The notes under the pieces are model-generated. The model did no database searches and was not told where the DNA came from. It saw nothing but the letters and a program-made list of their open reading frames with translations. The position numbers and the translations under genes were made by a program. Shown here piece by piece: positions 26,306-37,810 of a stretch of 64,000 bases of DNA. The stretch is taken from the NCBI GenBank assembly GCA_965224215.1, contig CBDCYS010000012.1, forward strand, positions 62,001-126,000, given 5' to 3'. Position 1 is the stretch's first letter; each line of letters begins with the position of its first letter. The stretch is from CBDCYS01 sp965224215 (GTDB taxonomy: Bacteria > Acidobacteriota > Terriglobia > Bryobacterales > UBA6623).

Positions 26306-26475
26306 CTTTTGTCTTAGGCATCGGCCAATTCCAATTCGTGCAAGTGCTTCTCCGGGTCCTGTTAGTAGGCTGTCATTCGACGGATTGCGCGCTCCATCTC
26401 TGTAGCAGGAACAGTGCCTTCTTTCACCAGCGCGTTTGCTAGGAGCGCGACGTTCCGCCAATGACGCTCAGGTCA

Positions 26476-27942
<1,467 letters not shown>

Positions 27943-28008
27943 AGTGATTCTCCGTTACATTCCGTCAGACGACATCCTTGCATCCATCAAGACTGCATCC
28001 CAAAGCAG

Positions 28009-31000
28009 CTACTCCTTCGTGATCGTCTCGTCCAAGTTCAGAATCAAACTCGCGATCGTCGTGTAGGAAGCGAGTTCCGTAATGTCCAACTCTTGGCTGC
28101 GTGGGTGTTCCCCTTGGGAGACAAGCGCCAAGGCGCCCTTGCGATCGGTCTCGTAGTTATCCAGGTGGTGGTGAAAACTGTCGACAAGGATCTCCGTCCG
28201 GCGCGCTCCCGGCTGGCGGGCTGTTGCTAATCGATAGCCATAAGCCACCCTCTCGGCAGGCGTCTTGCCACCTTCGATCATCATCCGCTCTGCCATCATT
28301 CGTGAGGATTCTACGAAGGTGACATCGTTCATGAGATTCAACGCTTGCAGCGGCGTGTTCGTTCTGGTTTGACGCACGGTGCAGGCTTCGCGTCCGGCGG
28401 AATCGAAATTCAACATGGCCGGAGGCGGCACCGCGCGTTTCCAGTAGGTATAGAGTCCGCGGCGGTAGAGCTTGTCGCCGTGATCTTGCGGATACCCCTT
28501 GCCTCCGGCCAGCTCGGTCCACAGTCCGGTCGGCTGATAGGGCTTCACCGACGGGCCGCCGACCTTTTCGACCAGCAGCCCGGAGATAGCCAGCGCCTGA
28601 TCGCGCAACACCTCTGCCGAGAGCCTATAGCGCGGCCCTCGCGCCAGGAAGCGATTCTCCGGATCCGTGTCGTACAGCTCCGCGTCAGCTTTCGAGGACT
28701 GCCGGTAGGTCGCACTCATGACCATAGTCTTCATGATGCTCTTGACGTCCCAGCCACTGCCGGTGAACTCGGTCGCGAGCCAGTCGAGCAGATCCATGTG
28801 AACAGGCCACTCGCCCTGGGAACCGAAATCTTCCACCGTTTTGACCAGGCCCACGCCAAACAGCATCTGCCAGAAGCGGTTGACGGTAACCCGGGCGGTC
28901 AAGGGGTTGGATGGGTTCGCGAGCCAGCGTGCGAAACCGAGGCGGTCATTGGGGGCGCCCTCGGGAATCGCTGGAAGAACGGCTGGAACTCCGGGCTCTA
29001 CCTTCTCTCCAGGGGCGTCGTAGGCGCCACGCAGCAGCAGGTGGGTGTCCCGGCGGTTCTCCCGCTCCTGCATGACCATCACGGTCGGAAAGCTTTCGAC
29101 GAGTTGGGCCCGCTTTTTCCTCAAGCCGAGCAGCTTCTGCCACGCTTCCTGAATTTCGTCTGGCGAGTACTGATCCAGAAACGCCAGTCGCAGCTTGTCG
29201 GACTGAGCCTGAGTGCGGTCGGCTGCGGCAACCTCAGCAATCTGGCTGAGTGACTCGGCCGTCGCGACGACGCTGACTTCCGCCGGCCGCAACGCCCGGT
29301 CGTAGATGCGGACATCGTCGATCAGGCCTTCGAAGCGGGACTCCTCGCTGTCTCCCGCACCAATGCGCACGGGCGCTTTGACACCAAACGCCTGGTTGAG
29401 TTCATCAAGATGAATTGTCAGCTCAGCAGTTCTGCCATCCACGTAGATCTTGCTGCCTTCCGCCAGCCGCGTGCCGTCGTAGCTCGCGAGAACATGATGC
29501 CACTGATTTAACTCGATTGGCTTGGCGGTTTCCACGCGGCTCCCATCATCGAGCCAGCGGTTGACCAGGTTGAACTGCAACTTTCCGTCTTTCAGGAAGA
29601 GCCCGTAGCCCTGTAGGCCATCCACGTCGAAGGGTAAGAACTTGGTGCGAGCAACAATCGTACCGTTGGCGCTCGTTGGATAGATCCAGGCTGACAGCGT
29701 GAACCTCTCGTAGAACTGGAAGTCGGCGACATCCCCGGCTTCGATGAATCGTTTGCCGTCGAAGCGTGCCGCATGCCCTAACCGGCCCTCCGTGTAATCG
29801 GGCAACCCATCGCGCAGCCGGGCCCGCACGTCGCGGGCAGCCCCCGGCGTCACTCCGGACAGATTACCGTCCAGCGGGTAGTGGGCGACCAGCCCGTCGT
29901 GCAGTAGCCAATCAACCTCAACGGATTCGGAGAGCGCTTTCTCCCAATCCTTTTGGGCGCTGTCTAGGTCGGCTTGCAAACCTTTGAATGCATTCTCGGC
30001 AAGCGCGAGGTTCTTGTCCAGCGTGCGGAGTTCCTCTTGCTGTTCCCGAGTCGGCGCACCGATGAAGGGCGGTGAGTTGCCGTACTTGAAAGCTTTGCCT
30101 TTCTCCGGAACGTTATTGAAGTAGGCGAAGAGTTCGTAGAACTCCTTTTGCGTGAGGGGGTCGTACTTGTGGTCGTGGCAGCGCGTGCAGCCCATCGTCA
30201 GTCCCAACCATACGGTTGAGGTCGTTTCGACGCGGTCGACCACGTACTCAACCGCGTATTCCTCGTCGATGATGCCGCCTTCGCCGTTACCGCGGTGATT
30301 GCGATTGAAACCACTGGCGATCTTTTGTTCCAACGTCGCATTAGGCAGCATGTCACCGGCAATCTGCTCCACCGTGAACTGATCGAACGGCATGTTGTTG
30401 TTGAAGGCTTCGATCACCCAGTCACGCCATCGCCACATATAACGCTCGGCGTCGGTCTGGTAGCCGTTGGTGTCGGCGTAGCGGGCGGCGTCCAGCCAGC
30501 GCACAGCCATCCGTTCGCCATATCGGGGAGATTTCAGGAGCCGGTCGACCACCTTTTCGTAGGCGTTCGGCGAGCTGTCATCCAGGAAGGCGTCAATTTC
30601 GCTCGGGGTTGAGGGCAGGCCGGTCAGATCGAGGGTAACCCGGCGGATGAGTGTAGCCCGGTTGGCTTCCGCCAAAGCAGATAAGTTTTCCCGGTCGAGC
30701 CGGGCCAGCACGAAACTGTCAATCGGGTTGCGCGGCCAGTTTGGGTCGCTGACGGCGGGAGGCTGCGGGCGCTCAGGCGGGATGAACGACCAATGCTGCT
30801 GCCATTGCGCTCCTTCCGCCACCCAGCGCTTGAAAAGGTCGATTTCCTCGGCGCTGAGCTTCTTGCCCGAGTGGACCGGCGGCATGCGGATCGCATCGTT
30901 TCCCGTCGTGATACGCTGGATCAGCTGACTGGTTTCGAGTTTACCGGGGACTACCGCGAATCGCCCTCCCAAATCCGCTTTCGCACCTTCTTCATTGTCG

Positions 31001-31209
31001 AGACGAAGATTGCTCAACCTCTTCGTCTTGTCGGGCCCATGGCAGGTATAGCACTTGTCAGAAAGGATGGAGCGGATGTCGCGGTTGAACTGAACCGGCT
31101 TGCCGGTCTCGTCTTTGGGCGCGGCGGAAGCGGGTCCAGCGCCTAGCACCGCGATCAGCGCCGTTGTAAAGAATGCGGAGAGACTAAGATGGCGAGGTTG
31201 GGTAGGCAT
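28009..31209 (-). CDS. Secreted PSCyt1-DUF1549-LamG-DUF1553 protein
   Basis: A multidomain exported protein of 1066 residues. From the start at 31209 it has a signal peptide (ending GAGPASA), a planctomycete-type cytochrome C domain with heme motif CYTCHGPD, DUF1549 (WPRNPIDSFVLARLDREN ... ARYADTNGYQ), a CTRCHDHK motif, a coiled-coil (QQEELRTLDKNLALAENAFKG), a LamG/concanavalin-like domain (VAHYPLDGNL ... FEGLIDDVRIYDRALRPAEV) and C-terminal DUF1553 (NRFWQMLFGVGLVKTVEDFG). LamG suggests carbohydrate binding. With the DUF1501 partner it likely forms a periplasmic redox or hydrolytic unit whose substrate is not known. Confidence 0.9.
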   Translation of the reverse strand: MPTQPRHLSLSAFFTTALIAVLGAGPASAAPKDETGKPVQFNRDIRSILSDKCYTCHGPDKTKRLSNLRLDNEEGAKADLGGRFAVVPGKLETSQLIQRITTGNDAIRMPPVHSGKKLSAEEIDLFKRWVAEGAQWQQHWSFIPPERPQPPAVSDPNWPRNPIDSFVLARLDRENLSALAEANRATLIRRVTLDLTGLPSTPSEIDAFLDDSSPNAYEKVVDRLLKSPRYGERMAVRWLDAARYADTNGYQTDAERYMWRWRDWVIEAFNNNMPFDQFTVEQIAGDMLPNATLEQKIASGFNRNHRGNGEGGIIDEEYAVEYVVDRVETTSTVWLGLTMGCTRCHDHKYDPLTQKEFYELFAYFNNVPEKGKAFKYGNSPPFIGAPTREQQEELRTLDKNLALAENAFKGLQADLDSAQKDWEKALSESVEVDWLLHDGLVAHYPLDGNLSGVTPGAARDVRARLRDGLPDYTEGRLGHAARFDGKRFIEAGDVADFQFYERFTLSAWIYPTSANGTIVARTKFLPFDVDGLQGYGLFLKDGKLQFNLVNRWLDDGSRVETAKPIELNQWHHVLASYDGTRLAEGSKIYVDGRTAELTIHLDELNQAFGVKAPVRIGAGDSEESRFEGLIDDVRIYDRALRPAEVSVVATAESLSQIAEVAAADRTQAQSDKLRLAFLDQYSPDEIQEAWQKLLGLRKKRAQLVESFPTVMVMQERENRRDTHLLLRGAYDAPGEKVEPGVPAVLPAIPEGAPNDRLGFARWLANPSNPLTARVTVNRFWQMLFGVGLVKTVEDFGSQGEWPVHMDLLDWLATEFTGSGWDVKSIMKTMVMSATYRQSSKADAELYDTDPENRFLARGPRYRLSAEVLRDQALAISGLLVEKVGGPSVKPYQPTGLWTELAGGKGYPQDHGDKLYRRGLYTYWKRAVPPPAMLNFDSAGREACTVRQTRTNTPLQALNLMNDVTFVESSRMMAERMMIEGGKTPAERVAYGYRLATARQPGARRTEILVDSFHHHLDNYETDRKGALALVSQGEHPRSQELDITELASYTTIASLILNLDETITKE

Positions 31210-31358
31210 GAGAGTACACAAATCTCCAGGTTGATTATAGCTCGATGGGAGGGCTTTCCGGTTTGGGTGTAGTTTGGGTGCGCGGGGCGACCAGCCTAAG
31301 GGCAGCCGAACAGCGACGGGGCTGGAAGCCCACGACTGAATCCGCTCGTCCGCGCCCT

Positions 31359-31382
31359 GAGCCGCGCGCGTGAGCAAGCGGT
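31359..31382 (-). repeat. Dispersed 24-base repeat, copy 1
   Basis: On the minus strand it reads accgcttgctcacgcgcgcg plus ctc. It differs at two positions from the copy at 39627-39650. Both lie in intergenic DNA. Confidence 0.6.
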
Positions 31383-31653
31383 TGTCTCGAATCGATTGAT
31401 CCGCTCACAACAACCACTCCCCCGCAGTCGTGGCTCCGACGGTCGTGACTCCAGTAATCGTGGCTGCGACAGTCAAACCCCAGAGTGCCGCGACGAATCA
31501 CCGAACAAGCAGTATCCCCTGCACCCGACTCCGCCAGCCAGAGCCACGTCGGCGGCCCCCCGATCTCCCCAAAATTCCAACGCCCCAACTTCCAGTCACG
31601 GATTTTTGCGGGCATTAATCCCATTGTTATCAACAAACGTGTCTGCTCGGGAC

Positions 31654-31681
31654 TTGACATACACGAATGTGCCGCTATGCT
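31654..31681 (+). promoter_or_regulatory. Possible sigma70 promoter
   Basis: TTGACA at 31654-31659 and TATGCT at 31676-31681 are separated by 16 bases. The next good gene on this strand starts 540 bases away, so the transcript is unclear. Confidence 0.3.
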
Positions 31682-32222
31682 GAGAGCGGTGAAATCGACT
31701 GACAAGCGATCAATTCGCAGCGCCGTCCACAAGCGCCCGTTCACGGAAGGCCCGTCCTAGAATTAAGCGAAAAGGTGAGCTGCCTCTGAAGGGCAAAAAA
31801 CGCGATATCATGACAAAATCTGCCAAACCCCGCAATCGAGGTTGCCCGCTTATTGAAATAAAAGAACTTACGCGCTTCGGCGAAGCCTCCACCAAGGCGC
31901 GTAGGCACGACAGTTAACGCATATAGTAGTCGTGAAACACAGGAAAACCACTAAAAAACAGAGTCGATAGCCCCTGTTTTCGCCCAGGCAGCAATTCGCT
32001 ACGGCAATAACTCCAGGAAGCGGGTGATATCATCTTCGCTGGCCAGAAATGCGGCGAAGCACGGACCCCATCCGAAACGGGGCGAGACGAATCGGATTCT
32101 TGCATAATGGGCATTCGAGTCGAGCCCTTGCCTGCGGATGCAGACGCTTCCCGAGCTGCTGCCGCTTCAGCGGCAAGTTCGAAGACGACTGTCGCAAGAG
32201 GCGGCCCGCCAGTCTTTTACAT

Positions 32223-32981
32223 ATGGACGTACAAACCTTAGCCATTCAGGCTGCCGTGCTCGTCGCCGCCCTGTTTCAGTCGGCCACTGGAGTTGGATTC
32301 GGGCTCATGGCCGGCCCCGTCTTGCTGCTCATCATGAACAGCGCATCAGCCGTTCAGGTCACGATGCTGTTGAGTTTGCTGATTGCCGCGGTGCTGGCTC
32401 CGTCTCTCTATGGTCAGGCCGAGAAGGGCTTGCTTTCGAGGTTCATCCTCGGAACCGTCGTTGGTGTCCCAATCGGAGTTGTTATCTATCAGCACAGCGG
32501 TGTCGGACTGCTTAGGATTTCAGCGGGGCTAGTCGTCTTGTTCATGGCCGTGTCAGTATCGGGTCGGCTTGGCTCAAGTGACCGGCGCGGTTCAACGCGG
32601 CAAGGGAACTTAACCGACATCGGAACCGGAATCCTATCCGGGGTCATGGGCGCCAGCCTGGCGATGCCGGGTCCGCCAGTTGTAGCGCGCTTGTCCGCTC
32701 TTGGCTCGGCCAAAGACGCAGTACGCGCAACGATGCTCACTCTTTTCGTTGTTTCGTTCGGCATGGCGTTGCCTCTGCAGGGGCTTACCGTATCGATTTC
32801 TCCTCAGACTATGTCTTTGACTCTGACCTTGGTGCCGACTGCGCTGATTGGCATCTACCTGGGCCGCAAGTCTGTCGCTTGGATCAGCGAGCGAGCCTTC
32901 CGTTTGTTAATCACTTCGGTGTTGGCCGCGACTTCCGTCAGCTTGCTGGCCGATTCTATCCGAGATATTCTTGAACGCTGA
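32223..32981 (+). CDS. TauE/SafE-family sulfite/sulfonate exporter
   Basis: The 252-residue inner-membrane protein has about eight hydrophobic segments and the TauE/SafE signature QSATGVGFGLMAGPVL near residue 15, with a second half-repeat GILSGVMGASLAMPGPPVV near residue 145. Members export sulfite, sulfoacetate or related anions. The start at 32223 puts the first membrane segment at the N-terminus; longer in-frame versions add an Arg-rich stretch without family support. The next gene begins 35 bases downstream on the same strand and encodes a cysteate-lyase/desulfhydrase-type enzyme. This suggests the exporter removes sulfite or sulfide released by that enzyme. Confidence 0.82.
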   Translation: MDVQTLAIQAAVLVAALFQSATGVGFGLMAGPVLLLIMNSASAVQVTMLLSLLIAAVLAPSLYGQAEKGLLSRFILGTVVGVPIGVVIYQHSGVGLLRISAGLVVLFMAVSVSGRLGSSDRRGSTRQGNLTDIGTGILSGVMGASLAMPGPPVVARLSALGSAKDAVRATMLTLFVVSFGMALPLQGLTVSISPQTMSLTLTLVPTALIGIYLGRKSVAWISERAFRLLITSVLAATSVSLLADSIRDILER

Positions 32982-33016
32982 AACTGATAGATCGTTCATC
33001 AGAGCCCGCCCCAATT

Positions 33017-34045
33017 ATGGATCAGCGATTTGGTTGCCTGCATCAGTTGCCTCGGGTGCATCTTTGTCACGCGCCAACTCCGCTGGAGGCGATGCCGAAC
33101 CTCAGTGCCCGGTTCCACGAAGTCAAATTGTTTGTCAAACGCGACGACTGCACCGGGCTGGCGTTTGGCGGCAACAAGGTCCGGCAGCTGGAGTTCTATC
33201 TAGGCGAGGCGCGATCTGTTGAAGCGGACATGATACTGATCACCGGCGCGGTGCAATCGAATTTTGTGCGCTTGGCCGCAGCCGGGGCGCGCAAGCTTGG
33301 AATGGAATGTCATATCCAGCTTGAAGAGCGAGTGCCGAGGAAAGATTCCGTCTATCGCACGTCAGGAAATGTTCTATTGGATCGGATCCTCGGTGCTACC
33401 ATTCATTCTTATCCGGAAGGCGAGGATGAACAAGGCGCTGACCAACGCCTGAACGCAATAGCAGGCGAGCTGCGGAGTCGGGGCCGCCGTCCTTATGTGA
33501 TCCCGCTGGCGCCCGGCCATGAACCTCTTGGAGCACTTGGCTACGTAGTTGCCGCGCAAGAGATTCTAAGACAACTTGAAGAGCTGGATTTGTCCTTGGA
33601 TGAGATTGTCGTCCCTTCGGGAAGCGGACACACGCACGCGGGTTTGCTTTTTGGACTGAGGGCTTTGGGCAGCAAAGTGTGTGTGACCGGTGTTTGCGTG
33701 AGACGTGAAGCCGCTTCGCAGAAGCAACGAATCAAGTCTCGCGTAGATGAAATCGCAGAGCTCTTGGGAGTCAAATCAGCGGTCGCGGACGGCGATCTGC
33801 ACCTGATCGACAAGTTTCTCGAGCCCGGTTACGGACACTTGAATCAGGCCACGACGAGAGCAATTGAGCTTGCCGCGCGAACAGAGGGTTTGATCTTGGA
33901 CCCCGTTTACTCCTGCAGGACAATGGCTGGTTTGGTTGACCGGGCCGCCGATGCCGCCGCCGGAAGCTCGTTGCTATTCATTCACACCGGCGGGACACCC
34001 GCTGTCTTCGCTTATGGATCTGACGTAGTCGGTGCCCCAACCTAA
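33017..34045 (+). CDS. PLP-dependent cysteate sulfo-lyase / D-cysteine desulfhydrase-like enzyme
   Basis: A fold-type II PLP enzyme of 342 residues in the ACC deaminase/D-cysteine desulfhydrase family, which includes CuyA (L-cysteate sulfo-lyase). The PLP lysine is in GLAFGGNKVRQLEF near residue 50. ITGAVQSNFVRLAAAGARKLG follows, and GSGHTHAGLLFGL binds the phosphate. D-cysteine desulfhydrase, ACC deaminase and cysteate lyase cannot be separated by eye, but the TauE exporter directly upstream matches the cuyZA arrangement known from marine bacteria that degrade cysteate. CuyA is therefore the preferred inference. A strong hairpin follows the stop codon. Confidence 0.75.
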   Translation: MDQRFGCLHQLPRVHLCHAPTPLEAMPNLSARFHEVKLFVKRDDCTGLAFGGNKVRQLEFYLGEARSVEADMILITGAVQSNFVRLAAAGARKLGMECHIQLEERVPRKDSVYRTSGNVLLDRILGATIHSYPEGEDEQGADQRLNAIAGELRSRGRRPYVIPLAPGHEPLGALGYVVAAQEILRQLEELDLSLDEIVVPSGSGHTHAGLLFGLRALGSKVCVTGVCVRREAASQKQRIKSRVDEIAELLGVKSAVADGDLHLIDKFLEPGYGHLNQATTRAIELAARTEGLILDPVYSCRTMAGLVDRAADAAAGSSLLFIHTGGTPAVFAYGSDVVGAPT

Positions 34046-34068
34046 CGCATCCTTAAAAAACTACAGAT

Positions 34069-34099
34069 GCAGGCAGCGCGGCTCAACCGCGCTGCCTGC
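34069..34099. terminator. Strong 13-bp hairpin between convergent genes
   Basis: gcaggcagcgcgg and ccgcgctgcctgc pair perfectly around a 5-base loop. T-runs lie beyond it on both strands (eight bases away on the minus strand). It separates the PLP enzyme gene from the convergent secreted hypothetical gene and is probably a bidirectional terminator. Confidence 0.7.
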
Positions 34100-34131
34100 G
34101 TGTGGATGTAGCGATTTTTTGATGGATCGAA

Positions 34132-34638
34132 CTAGCGGCCGCTCGTCGCCAGCCACTGCCCGCGCGGAGCGGTGACGAATACGATCGGCGCGACGCAAGG
34201 CCGCGGAAGATCGATATCGTCCAGGATGTCTGCGTCGCCGAGAACGTTCGCGGCAGCCCTTCTTGTCCGCACGTTGACGACTGTCGGATTGCCGTTATCA
34301 TTGACCGACAAGCAACTGACGACCGCGCGGAAATACGGATGCGGGTTGAGCCCACGATCCGCGGCCAAGACGTCGAGATGATTGGCGAGGACCAAACCTC
34401 GGACATGGACGATCACACGTCCGTTTGCCTTGACCCCTCCGCGCACCTCGTCGATCACCCGAGGGCGCACCGCTCCGGGAATCCCCCGAATTGCATTGTT
34501 CGGTCCACGAAAGGGTCCCTTCACGGCAAACAACGTTTGAAAGGCCGTAACGTCGTCTGTCGGATTGACTTCGGCCTGCCCCGTCCATGGGGCAACCAGA
34601 CACACCACTGCTACCAGAGACACGAATAGCTTTCTCAT
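34132..34638 (-). CDS. Secreted hypothetical protein
   Basis: The 168-residue protein has a signal peptide ending WTGQA, a mature part with two cysteines (VVSCLSV and PRPCVAP) and a beta-rich pattern (NGRVIVHVRGLVLAN, NPTVVNVRTRRAA). The start is well supported by aaggag eight bases upstream of the ATG. I do not recognise the family. It is monocistronic, convergent with the PLP enzyme gene. Confidence 0.6.
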   Translation of the reverse strand: MRKLFVSLVAVVCLVAPWTGQAEVNPTDDVTAFQTLFAVKGPFRGPNNAIRGIPGAVRPRVIDEVRGGVKANGRVIVHVRGLVLANHLDVLAADRGLNPHPYFRAVVSCLSVNDNGNPTVVNVRTRRAAANVLGDADILDDIDLPRPCVAPIVFVTAPRGQWLATSGR

Positions 34639-35011
34639 TTCTTATTCTCCTTAGTTGTTTTGTTTGTTAGGTAGTTGTGGGCAGGCCTGTCCACGCACGT
34701 CGACAAGTAACGACGGGGAGCGTGAATCCCCTTCGATCATTTCTTTGTTCTCGGGCGGTTTAATGCCAAAGTTACTTGTCGTTGTTGCTTACTGGACTAA
34801 ACACGAAAGGTTTGATAATGTTGCTGAATTGCGGGAAAACTTTCGGCATGAAGTTAAGCCGGGCGGCGCTGGAATCGGGATGAGTTGACCCGTGACTGGT
34901 GTTCTAGGCTCTGACCAACCGCGTAGAAACGAAAAAGGGGTGGAGGTTCTGCTGACATGAGAACCTCCACCCGGAGGAGAAAGGACGGATTGGGGAGCGA
35001 TTGATTCTTAA

Positions 35012-37810
35012 CTAACTACAGCCCGAGGTGGAGCCGCAGTTTTCGCATTTGTAGCAACTGCCGTTGTTTGTCATCATCGAACCGCATTCCGAACAGATCG
35101 GGGCATCCATTGCACCCGCCTGGAAAGGTAGCTCCTTTTGCGGTGTGGCTTCGGTCGGCTTCAGGGTCGCGCTTTCGCCCACCTCCGACTGCTGGTAGTC
35201 CACCGAAATAAACTTCGATCCAAGCCAGCGGAATAAATAGTCCATAACTGACTTGGCATAAGGAATCTTGCTGTTGCCGGTCCAGCCGCTGGGCTCAAAC
35301 CTCACGTGCTGGAACTTGTCGACCAGCACCTGAAGCGGCACGCCGTACTGCAAGGTCATCGAGACGGCGGTCGCGAAGCTGTCCATGAGGCCGCTGATGG
35401 TCGAGCCTTCTTTTGCCATGCGAACGAAAAGCTCGCCCGGGGTACCATCGTCATAGAGACCGACGGTGATGTAGCCCTCGTGACCTCCCACGGAGAACTT
35501 GTGAGTGATCGACTGGCGCTCGTCGGGCAACTTGCGACGCATCGGCCGGTAGACAATCCGCTCGCCCGCCGCGGTCCGCTCGCCCTTCTCGCTATTCGCC
35601 TTGCCAGTGCTCAGGGGCTGAGCCCGTTTGGAGCCGTCTCGATAGATTGCGACGGCCTTGAGTCCCAGGCGCCAGGACTCGATGTAGGCGTCCATCACAG
35701 CTTGGACAGTGGACTCTTCGGGCAGGTTGATGGTCTTCGAGATCGCGCCGGAAATGAACGGCTGTACCGCGGCCATCATCCTCACGTGGCCCATGTAGTG
35801 AATGGCTCGCTCGCCGTTCTGTGGCCGAAAGCTGCAGTCGAAAACCGGCAGGTGCTCGTCCTTGATATGAGGCGCGCCCTCGATAGTGCCGGTCGAGTCG
35901 ATGTGATTGACGATCTCGCTGACTTGCTTGGGCGTATAGTTGAGCTTCAGCAAGGCTGCGGGAACGGTGTTATTGACAATCTTGATGACCCCGCCGCCGA
36001 CTAGCTTCTTGTATTTGACCAGCGCCAACTCCGGCTCGACCCCGGTCGTATCGCAGTCCATCATGAAGCCAATCGTGCCGGTCGGTGCGATCACCGTGAC
36101 CTGTGCGTTGCGGTAACCAGTGCGTTGCCCCAAGTTGTAGGCGTCTTCCCAACACTGGCTGGCGGCCTCATGGAGCGGCTTCTCGACGCGTTCCCCGTTC
36201 AGGTCACGGGCTGCGTCGCGATGCATCCGAATCACCTCCAAAAAGGCGTCGCGATTCTTTTTGTACCCAGCGAACGGACCGGTGGTTTCGGCGATGCGGG
36301 CGCTCGTCAAGTAGGCTTGGCCACACATCACGGCGGTGATCGCGCCAGCCACGTCGCGGCCTTCGTCGCTGTTGTAGGCCACACCCATCGACATCAACAG
36401 TGCTCCGAGGTTGGCAAATCCTAGACCGAGCGGACGATAGCTGTGCGAGTTCTCCGCGATCTTGCCCGTTGGATAGCTAGCGTTGCCGACGATAATCTCC
36501 TGGGCCACGATGAGCGTGTCGACCGCATGCCGGAAGGCTTCTACGTCGAATTGACTTTTCGAAACATGGAACTTGCGTAAATTCAAAGAAGACAGGTTAC
36601 AAGCCGAGTCGTCGAGGAACATGTACTCGGAACAAGGATTCGAGGCATTGATGCGAGCGGTGTTCTTGCAAGGATGCCAGCGATTCACGGTCGTATCGAA
36701 CTGCATCCCAGGGTCGCCGCATTGATGCGTGGCCTCGGCGATTTGTTTCAGCAGGTCGCGAGCTTTGTAACGTTCCTTGGGCTGGCCGTTGAGGACGGAC
36801 TTGGTCCACCAGTCTTCGTCGTTGACCGCAGCCGTCATGAAGTCGTCGCTCACTCGGACGGAGTTATTGGCGTTCTGAAAGAAAATCGAAGAATAGGCGT
36901 CACCGTCAATCGCCGAGCCGTAGCCGGCTTCGATCAGGGTCCATGCCTTTTTCTCTTCGCTGGCTTTGCACCAGATAAACTTCTTGATGTCGGGGTGGTC
37001 GGCGTTAAGGATGACCATCTTGGCCGCGCGGCGTGTCTTGCCGCCTGACTTGATGACCCCGGCAAAAGCGTCAAAGCCCTTCATGAAGGAAACCGGGCCG
37101 GAAGCCCGTCCGCCGCCTTTGAGGATCGCGTCTTCCTCACGAATCTTAGACAAATTCGATCCGGTACCCGATCCCCACTTGAAGAGCATGCCCTCGGTCT
37201 TAGCGAGGTTCATGATCGATTCCAGGCTGTCATCAGCCGCAATGATGAAACAGGCGGAACATTGGGGCCGGTGCGATTCGGTGTCCAGCGCGGAAACTTT
37301 GTTCGTCGCTTCGTCCCAATACCAGCCGTAGCCGCGGGCTTCCTTGACGCCGACATTGAACCAGACGGGCGAGTTGAAGCTAGCCTTCTGAGTGAGCATC
37401 AAGTGCGCCAGCTCACCGCGGAAGTTCTCGACATCATCAGGGGTTGCGAAGTAACCGTCGGCCGCGCCCCAGTCGGCGATGGTGTCCACGACGCGATGAA
37501 CAAGTTGCGCCAGGCTGGTCTCCCGTTCGGGTGTTCCGGCGCGGCCATGAAAGTATTTACTGGCGACGATGTTGGTCGCCGTTTGCGACCAGTCGCACGG
37601 CATTTCGACCTCGCGCTGTTCGAAGATAACGTCACCGTTTTCGTTCGCTATGGAGGCGGTGCGTTTCTCCCACTCCAGAACGTCGTAGGGGGTCTGTCCG
37701 GGCTCTAAGCCTTTTGTGAAATAGCGCGGGAATGCCAATCCCTTGCGCTCGGTGATCTTGGACGACAACTCGTCCACGCGGGCAGCTAGTTCAACGCTGA
37801 TTTCGCCCAT
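35012..37810 (-). CDS. nrdJ: Adenosylcobalamin-dependent ribonucleotide reductase (class II)
   Basis: The enzyme reduces ribonucleotides to deoxyribonucleotides with or without oxygen, using coenzyme B12 as radical source. The 932-residue protein has an N-terminal adaptor-like region, the active-site region PQCSACFII, NPCSEYMFLDDSACNLSSLNL (loop 1/2 region), APTGTIGFMMDCDTTGVEP and the C-terminal IYRDGSKRAQPLS. It ends in a zinc ribbon with redox cysteines (CSECGSMM ... CYKCENCGSTSGCS). The start has the strong site ggagggg. A promoter with an embedded palindrome lies about 120 bases upstream. No cobalamin riboswitch was recognised in the leader. Confidence 0.93.
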   Translation of the reverse strand: MGEISVELAARVDELSSKITERKGLAFPRYFTKGLEPGQTPYDVLEWEKRTASIANENGDVIFEQREVEMPCDWSQTATNIVASKYFHGRAGTPERETSLAQLVHRVVDTIADWGAADGYFATPDDVENFRGELAHLMLTQKASFNSPVWFNVGVKEARGYGWYWDEATNKVSALDTESHRPQCSACFIIAADDSLESIMNLAKTEGMLFKWGSGTGSNLSKIREEDAILKGGGRASGPVSFMKGFDAFAGVIKSGGKTRRAAKMVILNADHPDIKKFIWCKASEEKKAWTLIEAGYGSAIDGDAYSSIFFQNANNSVRVSDDFMTAAVNDEDWWTKSVLNGQPKERYKARDLLKQIAEATHQCGDPGMQFDTTVNRWHPCKNTARINASNPCSEYMFLDDSACNLSSLNLRKFHVSKSQFDVEAFRHAVDTLIVAQEIIVGNASYPTGKIAENSHSYRPLGLGFANLGALLMSMGVAYNSDEGRDVAGAITAVMCGQAYLTSARIAETTGPFAGYKKNRDAFLEVIRMHRDAARDLNGERVEKPLHEAASQCWEDAYNLGQRTGYRNAQVTVIAPTGTIGFMMDCDTTGVEPELALVKYKKLVGGGVIKIVNNTVPAALLKLNYTPKQVSEIVNHIDSTGTIEGAPHIKDEHLPVFDCSFRPQNGERAIHYMGHVRMMAAVQPFISGAISKTINLPEESTVQAVMDAYIESWRLGLKAVAIYRDGSKRAQPLSTGKANSEKGERTAAGERIVYRPMRRKLPDERQSITHKFSVGGHEGYITVGLYDDGTPGELFVRMAKEGSTISGLMDSFATAVSMTLQYGVPLQVLVDKFQHVRFEPSGWTGNSKIPYAKSVMDYLFRWLGSKFISVDYQQSEVGESATLKPTEATPQKELPFQAGAMDAPICSECGSMMTNNGSCYKCENCGSTSGCS

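Larger units (their letters stand above)
31210..32222. other. 1-kb intergenic region with repeats
   Basis: No supported gene. It holds a copy of a 24-base dispersed repeat (31359-31382), several variants of gtcgtggct/atcgtggct around 31425-31475, a sigma70-like promoter at 31654-31681 and a possible 35-codon frame at 31810-31917 with no recognisable family or good ribosome-binding site. The base composition becomes more AT-rich after 31780. Confidence 0.35.

Noticed and set aside
26306..26461. HigB-type toxin partner upstream of the XRE regulator
   Set aside because: Only about 30 codons of a possible remnant (ending AIRRMTAY) are visible. It is too short and unlike known toxins to call.
34776..34888. 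Small frame upstream of the secreted hypothetical gene
   Set aside because: No ribosome-binding site and no recognisable family. Likely chance.
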